Origin: Pyropia yezoensis
Taxonomy: Eukaryota > Rhodophyta > Bangiophyceae > Bangiales > Bangiaceae
Reading direction: 5' to 3'
Length of the DNA stretch: 64,000 nt
Assembly: GCA_009829735.1 (NCBI GenBank)
Contig: CM020619.1
Coordinates: forward strand, 17,427,816-17,491,815
Part shown: one piece after another, positions 54,981-64,000 of the stretch
Layout of the letters: every line of letters starts with the position of its first letter
Numbering within the stretch: the stretch's first letter is position 1
The notes under the pieces: generated by a model
Told to the model about the DNA's origin: nothing
The model's input: the letters and a program-made list of their open reading frames with translations, nothing else
Database searches by the model: none
Position numbers and translations under genes: made by a program

Positions 54981-57900
54981 GAACTCTCGTTGCTATTTCA
55001 GTTCGACCCCCCGTGAGGTGGTGGTACCATCAGCAGCCACCCTCAGCAGCCGCCATCAGCAGCCACCCACTGGCTCCGCCCATCTCATCCGCCGCATGCG
55101 ACAGGCGCCTGGTGGCGCCGCGGGTGGCGGCGGCAACGGAGAACGCGGGTTTGCCAGCACACAGACCACGGTTTCCTGCCAGGAAGCACGGTTTCCGGCA
55201 ATAAAACAAGGTTTCTGACAGGAAAACGAGGTCTCCGACGCTCCGAAATCACAGATTCCGGTCCGAAAACACGGTTTCCATCCAACAAAAACAAGGTTTC
55301 CGAAAGGAAAACGAGGTTTTCGAGAGCCCAAAAACACGGTTTCCGCCCGCAAACCCGGTTTCCGGCCCTCTGTACAGTACCCCTTGCTTCCGAAGCCCAC
55401 CTCAGCCGGTTCCTCGAACGGTCGCGCACACGCTCCACGAGTACCTCACTTTGCTTAGAGGGTCCGTGGGCCGCCGTGTGAGCGACTGCCGGGTTGGCAT
55501 CGCTGGCAAGTGCCATGCCACCCACATTTGATCGATTGCAACGCGGTGGTCACACCACCCGAGTCTGAGAACTCCCGTTGCTATTTCAGTTCGACCCCCC
55601 GTGAGGTGGTGGTACCATCAGCAGCCACCCTCAGCAGCCACCATCAGCAGCCACCCACTGGCTCGGCCCATCCCATCCGCCGGATGCGACAGGCGCCTGG
55701 TGGCGCCGCGGGTGGCGGCGGCAACGGAGAACGCGGGTTTGCCAGCACACAAACCACGGTTTCCTGCCAGGAAGCACGGTTTCCGGCAATAAAACAAGGT
55801 TTCTGACAGGAAAACGAGGTCTCCGACGCTCCGAAATCACAGATTCCGGTCCGAAAACACGGTTTCCATCCAACAAAAACAAGGTTTCCGAAAGGAAAAC
55901 GAGGTTTTCGAGAGCCCAAAAACACGGTTTCCGCCCGCAAACCCGGTTTCCGGCCCTCTGTACAGTACCCCTTGCTTCCGAAGCCCACCTCAGCCGGTTC
56001 CTCGAACGGTCGCGCACACGCTCCACGAGTACCACACGTTGCTTCCAGGGTCCGTGGACCGCCGTGTGAGCGACGGCCGGGTTAACATCGCTGGCAAGTG
56101 CCATGCCACCCACATTTGATCGATTGCAACGCGGTGGTCACACCACCCGAGTCTGAGAACTCCCATTGCTATTTCAGTTCGACCCCCCGTGAGGTGGTGG
56201 TACCATCAGCAGCCACCCACTGGCTCGGCCCATCCCATCCGCCGGATGCGACAGGCGCCTGGTGGCGCCGCGGGTGGCGGCGGCAACGGAGAACGCGGGT
56301 TTGCCAGCACACAAACCACGGTTTCCTGCCAGGAAGCACGGTTTCCGGCAATAAAACAAGGTTTCTGACAGGAAAACGAGGTCTCCGACGCTCCGAAATC
56401 ACAGATTCCGGTCCGAAAACACGGTTTCCATCCAACAAAAACAAGGTTTCCGAAAGGAAAACGAGGTTTTCGAGAGCCCAAAAACACGGTTTCCGCCCGC
56501 AAACCCGGTTTCCGGCCCTCTGTACAGTACCCCTTGCTTCCGAAGCCCACCTCAGCCGGTTCCTCGAACGGTCGCGCACACGCTCCACGAGTACCACACG
56601 TTGCTTCCAGAGTCCGTGGACCGCCGTGAGCGACTGCCGAGCTGGCATCGCTGGCAAGTGCCATGCCACCCACAATTGATCGATTGCAACGCGGTGGTCA
56701 CACCACCCGAGTCTGAGAACTCCCGTTGCTATTTCAGTTCGACCCCCCGTGAGGTGGTGGTACCATCAGCAGCCACCCTCAGCAGCCACCATCAGCAGCC
56801 ACCCACTGGCTCGGCCCATCCCATCCGCCGCATGCGACAGGCGCCTGGTGGCGCCGCGGGTGGCGGCGGCAACGGAGAACGCGGGTTTGCCAGCACACAA
56901 ACCACGGTTTCCTGCCAGGAAGCACGGTTTCCGGCAATAAAACAAGGTTTCTGACAGGAAAACGAGGTCTCCGACGCTCCGAAATCACAGATTCCGGTCC
57001 GAAAACACGGTTTCCATCCAACAAAAACAAGGTTTCCGAAAGGAAAACGAGGTTTTCGAGAGCCCAAAAACACGGTTTCCGCCCGCAAACCCGGTTTCCG
57101 GCCCTCTGTACAGTACCCCTTGCTTCCGAAGCCCACCTCAGCCGGTTCCTCGAACGGTCGCGCACACGCTCCACGAGTACCTCACTTTGCTTCCAGGGTC
57201 CGTGGACCGCCGTGAGCGACTGCCGAGTTGGCATCGCTGGCAAGAGCCATGCCACCCACATTTGATCGATTGCAACGCGGTGGTCACACCACCCGAGTCT
57301 GAGAACTCCCGTTGCTATTTCAGTTCGACCCCCCGTGAGGTGGTGGTACCATCAGCAGCCACCCTCAGCAGCCACCATCAGCAGCCACCCACTGGCTCGG
57401 CCCATCCCATCCGCCGCATGCGACAGGCGCCTGGTGGCGCCGCGGGTGGCGGCGGCAACGGAGAACGCGGGTTTGCCAGCACACAAACCACGGTTTCCTG
57501 CCAGGAAGCACGGTTTCCGGCAATAAAACAAGGTTTCTGACAGGAAAACGAGGTCTCCGACGCTCCGAAATCACAGATTCCGGTCCGAAAACACGGTTTC
57601 CATCCAACAAAAACAAGGTTTCCGAAAGGAAAACGAGGTTTTCGAGAGCCCAAAAACACGGTTTCCGCCCGCAAACCCGGTTTCCGGCCCTCTGTACAGT
57701 ACCCCTTGCTTCCGAAGCCCACCTCAGCCGGTTCCTCGAACGGTCGCGCACACGCTCCACGAGTACCTCACTTTGCTTAGAGGGTCCGTGGGCCGCCGTG
57801 TGAGCGACTGCCGGGTTGGCATCGCTGGCAAGTGCCATGCCACCCACATTTGATCGATTGCAACGCGGTGGTCACACCACCCGAGTCTGAGAACTCCCGT

Positions 57901-60900
57901 TGCTATTTCAGTTCGACCCCCCGTGAGGTGGTGGTACCATCAGCAGCCACCCTCAGCAGCCACCATCAGCAGCCACCCACTGGCTCGGCCCATCCCATCC
58001 GCCGCATGCGACAGGCGCCTGGTGGCGCCGCGGGTGGCGGCGGCAACGGAGAACGCGGGTTTGCCAGCACACAAACCACGGTTTCCTGCCAGGAAGCACG
58101 GTTTCCGGCAATAAAACAAGGTTTCTGACAGGAAAACGAGGTCTCCGACGCTCCGAAATCACAGATTCCGGTCCGAAAACACGGTTTCCATCCAACAAAA
58201 ACAAGGTTTCCGAAAGGAAAACGAGGTTTTCGAGAGCCCAAAAACACGGTTTCCGCCCGCAAACCCGGTTTCCGGCCCTCTGTACAGTACCCCTTGCTTC
58301 CGAAGCCCACCTCAGCCGGTTCCTCGAACGGTCGCGCACACGCTCCACGAGTACCACACGTTGCTTCCAGAGTCCGTGGACCGCCGTGTGAGCGACGGCC
58401 GGGTTGGCATCGCTGGCAAGTGCCATGCCACCCACATTTGATCGATTGCAACGCGGTGGTCACACCACCCGAGTCTGAGAACTCCCGTTGCTATTTCAGT
58501 TCGACCCCCCGTGAGGTGGTGGTACCATCAGCAGCCACCCTCAGCAGCCGCCATCAGCAGCCAACCACTGGCTCCGCCCATCCCATCCGCCGCATGCGAC
58601 AGGCGCCTGGTGGCGCCGCGGGTGGCGGCGGCAACGGAGAACGCGGGTTTGCCAGCACACAAACCACGGTTTCCTGCCAGGAAGCACGGTTTCCGGCAAT
58701 AAAACAAGGTTTCTGACAGGAAAACGAGGTCTCCGACGCTCCGAAATCACAGATTCCGGTCCGAAAACACGGTTTCCATCCAACAAAAACAAGGTTTCCG
58801 AAAGGAAAACGAGGTTTTCGAGAGCCCAAAAACACGGTTTCCGCCCGCAAACCCGGTTTCCGGCCCTCTGTACAGTACCCCTTGCTTCCGAAGACCACCT
58901 CAGCCGGTTCCTCGAACGGTCGCGCACACGCTGCACGAGTACCTTACTTTGCTTCCAGGGTCCGTGGACCGCCGTGAGCGACTGCCGAGCTGGCATCGCT
59001 GGCAAGTGCCATGCCACCCACAATTGATCGATTGCAACGCGGTGGTCACACCACCCGAGTCTGAGAACTCCCATTGCTATTTCAGTTCGACCCCCCGTGA
59101 GGTGGTGGTACCATCAGCAGCCACCCTCAGCAGCCACCATCAGCAGCCACCCACTGGCTCGGCCCATCCCATCCGCCGCATGCGACAGGCGCCTGGTGGC
59201 GCCGCGGGTGGCGGCGGCAACGGAGAACGCGGGTTTGCCAGCACACAAACCACGGTTTCCTGCCAGGAAGCACGGTTTCCGGCAATAAAACAAGGTTTCT
59301 GACAGGAAAACGAGGTCTCCGACGCTCCGAAATCACAGATTCCGGTCCGAAAACACGGTTTCCATCCAACAAAAACAAGGTTTCCGAAAGGAAAACGAGG
59401 TTTTCGAGAGCCCAAAAACACGGTTTCCGCCCGCAAACCCGGTTTCCGGCCCTCTGTACAGTACCCCTTGCTTCCGAAGCCCACCTCAGCCGGTTCCTCG
59501 AACGGTCGCGCACACGCTCCACGAGTACCTCACTTTGCTTAGAGGGTCCGTGGGCCGCCGTGTGAGCGACTGCCGGGTTGGCATCGCTGGCAAGTGCCAT
59601 GCCACCCACATTTGATCGATTGCAACGCGGTGGTCACACCACCCGAGTCTGAGAACTCCCGTTGCTATTTCAGTTCGACCCCCCGTGAGGTGGTGGTACC
59701 ATCAGCAGCCACCCTCAGCAGCCCCATCAGCAGCCACCCACTGGCTCGGCCCATCCCATCCGCCGCATGCGACAGGCGCCTGGTGGCGCCGCGGGTGGCG
59801 GCGGGCAACGGAGAACGCGGGTTTGCCAGCACACAAACCACGGTTTCCTGCCAGGAAGCACGGTTTCCGGCAATAAAACAAGGTTTCTGACAGGAAAACG
59901 AGGTCTCCGACGCTCCGAAATCACAGATTCCGGTCCGAAAACACGGTTTCCATCCAACAAAAACAAAGGTTTCCGAAAGGAAAACGAGGTTTTCGAGAGC
60001 CCAAAAACACGGTTTCCGCCCGCAAACCCGGTTTCCGGCCCTCTGTACAGTACCCCTTGCTTCCGAAAGCCCACCTCAGCCGGTTCCTCGAACGGTCGCG
60101 CACACGCTCCACGAGTACCTCACTTGCTTCCAGGGTCCGTGGACCGCCGTTGAGCGACTGCCGAGGTGGCATCGCTGGCAAGTGCCATGCCACCCACAAT
60201 TGATCGATTGCAACGCGGTGGTCACACCACCCGAGTCTGAGAACTCCCATTGCTATTTCAGTTCGACCCCCCGTGAGGTGGTGGTACCATCAGCAGCCAC
60301 CCTCAGCAGCCACCATCAGCAGCCACCCACTGGCTCGGCCCATCCCATCCGCCGGATGCGACAGGCGCCTGGTGGCGCCGCGGGTGGCGGCGGCAACGGA
60401 GAACGCGGGTTTGCCAGGCACACAAACCACGGTTTCCTGCCAGGGAAGCACGGTTTCCGGCAATAAAACAAGGTTTCTGACAGGGAAAACGAGGTCTCCG
60501 ACGCTCCCGAAATCACAGATTCCGGTCCGAAAACACGGTTTCCATCCAACAAAAACAAGGTTTCCGAAAGGAAAACGAGGTTTTCGAGAGCCCAAAAAAC
60601 ACGGTTTCCGCCCGCAAACCCGGTTTCCGGCCCTCTGTACAGTACCCCTTGCTTCCGAAGCCCACCTCAGCCGGTTCCTCGAACGGTCGCGCACACGCTC
60701 CACGAGTACCTCACTTTGCTTCCAGGGTCCGTGGACCGCCGTGGAGCGACTGCCGAGTTGGCATCGCTGGCAAGTGCCATGCCACCCACATTGATCGATT
60801 GCAACGCGGTGGTCACACCACCCGAGTCTGAGAACTCCCTTGCTATTTTCAGTTCGACCCCCCGTGAGGTGGTGGTACCATCAGCAGCCACCCTCAGCAG

Positions 60901-63900
60901 CCGCCATCAGCAGCCACCCACTGGCTCGCCCATCCCATCCGCCGCATGCGACAGGGCGCCTGGTGGCGCCGCGGGTGGCGGCGGCAACGGAGAACGCGGG
61001 TTTGCCAGCACACAAACCACGGTTTCCTGCCAGGAAGCACGGTTTCCGGCAATAAAACAAGGTTTCTGACAGGAAAACGAGGTCTCCGACGCTCCGAAAT
61101 CACAGATTCCGGTCCGAAAACACGGTTTCCATCCAACAAAAACAAGGTTTCCGAAAGGAAAACGAGGTTTTCGAGAGCCCAAAAACACGGTTTCCGCCCG
61201 CAAACCCGGTTTCCGGCCCTCTGTACAGTACCCCTTGCTTCCGAAGCCCACCTCAGCCGGTTCCTCGAACGGTCGCGCACACGCTCCACGAGTACCTCAC
61301 TTTGCTTCCAGGGTCCGTGGACCGCCGTGAGCGACTGCCGAGTTGGCATCGCTGGCAAGTGCCATGCCACCCACATTTGATCGATTGCAACGCGGTGGTC
61401 ACACCACCGAGTCTGAGAACTCCCGTTGCTATTTCAGTTCGACCCCCGTGAGGTGGTGGTACCATCAGCAGCCACCCTCAGCAGCCACCATCAGCAGCCA
61501 CCCACTGGCTCGGCCCATCCCATCCGCCGCATGCGACAGGCGCCTGGTGGCGCCGCGGGTGGCGGCGGCAACGGAGAACGCGGGTTTGCCAGCACACAAA
61601 CCACGGTTTCCTGCCAGGAAGCACGGTTTCCGGCAATAAAACAAGGTTTCTGACAGGAAAACGAGGTCTCCGACGCTCCGAAATCAGATTCCGGTCCGAA
61701 AACACGGTTTCCATCCAACAAAAACAAGGTTTCCGAAAGGAAAACGAGGTTTTCGAGAGCCCAAAAACACGGTTTCCGCCCGCAAACCCGGTTTCCGGCC
61801 CTCTGTACAGTACCCCTTGCTTCCGAAGCCCACCTCAGCCGGTTCCTCGAACGGTCGCGCACACGCTCCACGAGTACCTCACTTTGCTTCCAGGGTCCGT
61901 GGACCGCCGTGAGCGACTGCCGAGTTGGCATCGCTGGCAAGTGCCATGCCACCCACATTTGATCGATTGCAACGCGGTGGTCACACCACCCGAGTCTGAG
62001 AACTCCCGTTGCTATTTCAGTTCGACCCCCCGTGAGGTGGTGGTACCATCAGCAGCCACCCTCAGCAGCCGCCATCAGCAGCCAACCACTGGCTCCGCCC
62101 ATCCCATCCGCCGCATGCGACAGGCGCCTGGTGGCGCCGCGGGTGGCGGCGGCAACGGAGAACGCGGGTTTGCCAGCACACAAACCACGGTTTCCTGCCA
62201 GGAAGCACGGTTTCCGGCAATAAAACAAGGTTTCTGACAGGAAAACGAGGTCTCCGACGCTCCGAAATCACAGATTCCGGTCCGAAAACACGGTTTCCAT
62301 CCAACAAAAACAAGGTTTCCGAAAGGAAAACGAGGTTTTCGAGAGCCCAAAAACACGGTTTCCGCCCGCAAACCCGGTTTCCGGCCCTCTGTACAGTACC
62401 CCTTGCTTCCGAAGCCCACCTCAGCCGGTTCCTCGAACGGTCGCGCACACGCTCCACGAGTACCTCACTTTGCTTCCAGGGTCCGTGGACCGCCGTGAGC
62501 GACTGCCGAGTTGGCATCGCTGGCAAGTGCCATGCCACCCACATTTGATCGATTGCAACGCGGTGGTCACACCACCCGAGTCTGAGAACTCCCGTTGCTA
62601 TTTCAGTTCGACCCCCCGTGAGGTGGTGGTACCATCAGCAGCCACCCTCAGCAGCCACCATCAGCAGCCACCCACTGGCTCCGCCCATCCCATCCGCCGC
62701 ATGCGACAGGCGCCTGGTGGCGCCGCGGGTGGCGGCGGCAACGGAGAACGCGGGTTTGCCAGCACACAAACCACGGTTTCCTGCCAGGAAGCACGGTTTC
62801 CGGCAATAAAACAAGGTTTCTGACAGGAAAACGAGGTCTCCGACGCTCCGAAATCACAGATTCCGGTCCGAAAACACGGTTTCCATCCAACAAAAACAAG
62901 GTTTCCGAAAGGAAAACGAGGTTTTCGAGAGCCCAAAAACACGGTTTCCGCCCGCAAACCCGGTTTCCGGCCCTCTGTACAGTACCCCTTGCTTCCGAAG
63001 CCCACCTCAGCCGGTTCCTCGAACGGTCGCGCACACGCTCCACGAGTACCTTACTTTGCTTCCAGGGTCCGTGGACCGCCGTGAGCGACTGCCGAGTTGG
63101 CATCGCTGGCAAGTGCCATGCCACCCACAATTGATCGATTGCAACGCGGTGGTCACACCACCCGAGTCTGAGAACTCCCATTGCTATTTCAGTTCGACCC
63201 CCCGTGAGGTGGTGGTACCATCAGCAGCCACCCTCAGCAGCCACCATCAGCAGCCACCCACTGGCTCGGCCCATCCCATCCGCCGCATGCGACAGGCGCC
63301 TGGTGGCGCCGCGGGTGGCGGCGGCAACGGAGAACGCGGGTTTGCCAGCACACAAACCACGGTTTCCTGCCAGGAAGCACGGTTTCCGGCAATAAAACAA
63401 GGTTTCTGACAGGAAAACGAGGTCTCCGACGCTCCGAAATCACAGATTCCGGTCCGAAAACACGGTTTCCATCCAACAAAAACAAGGTTTCCGAAAGGAA
63501 AACGAGGTTTTCGAGAGCCCAAAAACACGGTTTCCGCCCGCAAACCCGGTTTCCGGCCCTCTGTACAGTACCCCTTGCTTCCGAAGCCCACCTCAGCCGG
63601 TTCCTCGAACGGTCGCGCACACGCTCCACGAGTACCTCACTTTGCTTCAGGGTCCGTGGACCGCCGTGTGAGCGACTGCCGGGTTGGCATCGCTGGCAAG
63701 TGCCATGCCACCCACATTTGATCGATTGCAACGCGGTGGTCACACCACCCGAGTCTGAGAACTCCGTTGCTATTTCAGTTCGACCCCCGTGAGGTGGTGG
63801 TACCATCAGCAGCCACCCTCAGCAGCCACCATCAGCAGCCACCCACTGGCTCGGCCCATCCCATCCGCCGCATGCGACAGGCGCCTGGTGGCGCCGCGGG

Positions 63901-64000
63901 TGGCGGCGGCAACGGAGAACGCGGGTTTGCCAGCACACAAACCACGGTTTCCTGCCAGGAAGCACGGTTTCCGGCAATAAAACAAGGTTTCTGACAGGAA
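54977..64000 (+). repeat. Satellite of ~587-bp units (15 full units plus a partial)
   Basis: Unit starts (CTGAGAACTC) fall at about 54978, 55565, 56153, 56713, 57299, 57887, 58475, 59061, 59648, 60236, 60827, 61411, 61997, 62583, 63169 and 63756. Spacing is 584-591 bp except one unit of 560 bp (56153), which lacks about 27 bp of its CAGCAGCCACC microrepeat. The first third of a unit has CAG/CCACC microrepeats and a GGCGCC-rich stretch. The middle is a run of short submonomers (CACGGTTTCC, AAGGTTTCCG, GAGGTTTTCG). The rest is unique and includes GATCGATTGCAACGCGGTGG. Units from about 59700 to 61450 carry more single-base indels. The array continues past the window. Confidence 0.96.

Noticed and set aside
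54977-64000. Repeated ORFs of about 114, 117 and 160 codons in the 587-bp satellite
   Set aside because: The same conceptual protein recurs in each unit with stops at unit-specific places and in opposing frames. No family match.
1-64000. tRNA, rRNA and telomere repeats
   Set aside because: None could be recognised by eye on either strand. A dedicated covariance search would be needed to exclude small RNA genes.

Overview
This window is repeat-dominated, GC-rich eukaryotic chromosome sequence. The evidence is a chromodomain-bearing Ty3/Gypsy retrotransposon, a fragment of the conserved nucleolar gene WDR3/UTP12, a PHD-finger/SUMO-protease-like gene with a probable short intron, a Kozak-type start (GCCACCATGG), and three satellite families. 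The two gaps are exactly 500 N each, as scaffolding software inserts. A compact, GC-rich alga (for example a bangiophyte red alga) would fit, but nothing seen here fixes the species.

Layout. 1-7408: the 3' part of an LTR retrotransposon with Gag, protease/RT/RNase H, integrase-chromodomain, a long antisense ORF and a 3' LTR. 7409-9133: non-coding DNA with short palindromes. 9134-9633: gap. 9634-16790: a satellite of about 280 bp units. 16791-17358: a degenerate array edge plus small pieces of two host genes. 17455-20298: a minus-strand copy of the PHD/Ulp1 gene. 20338-21775: a tandem repeat of about 720 bp units. 21776-22275: gap. 22276-35862 then repeats 9634-21775 as a near-identical reverse complement (720-bp repeats, PHD/Ulp1 gene on the plus strand, gene fragments, satellite). 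The 280-bp satellite continues to about 49190. 49191-53513 holds two copies of an array edge joined to WDR3, of which only the second reaches the WDR3 start codon. 54147-54980 is an unrecognised ORF whose stop codon lies at the first bases of a third satellite (about 587 bp units), which runs off the window end.

How it fits together. The contig 9634-21775 is contained, inverted, in the next contig apart from two tandem-repeat units, so the large palindrome may be a scaffolding or haplotig artefact. Real structural change is also visible. The 280-bp array edge and WDR3 were duplicated together, WDR3 is cut off at the array side, and the PHD/Ulp1 locus is bordered by a mosaic of a WDR3 piece and a 30-bp piece of the 54147 gene. 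The 280-bp and 587-bp satellites both consist of short submonomers of about 20 bp built around CACGGGTTCC or CACGGTTTCC, which suggests a shared origin.

The most interesting leads are the probable PHD-Ulp1 fusion gene preceded by a dimeric 720-bp repeat, the two-level satellites and their invasion of WDR3, and a roughly twenty-fold excess of odd-length palindromes with core CAAGTTG/CAACTTG across the retrotransposon. All alignments and counts were made by eye.
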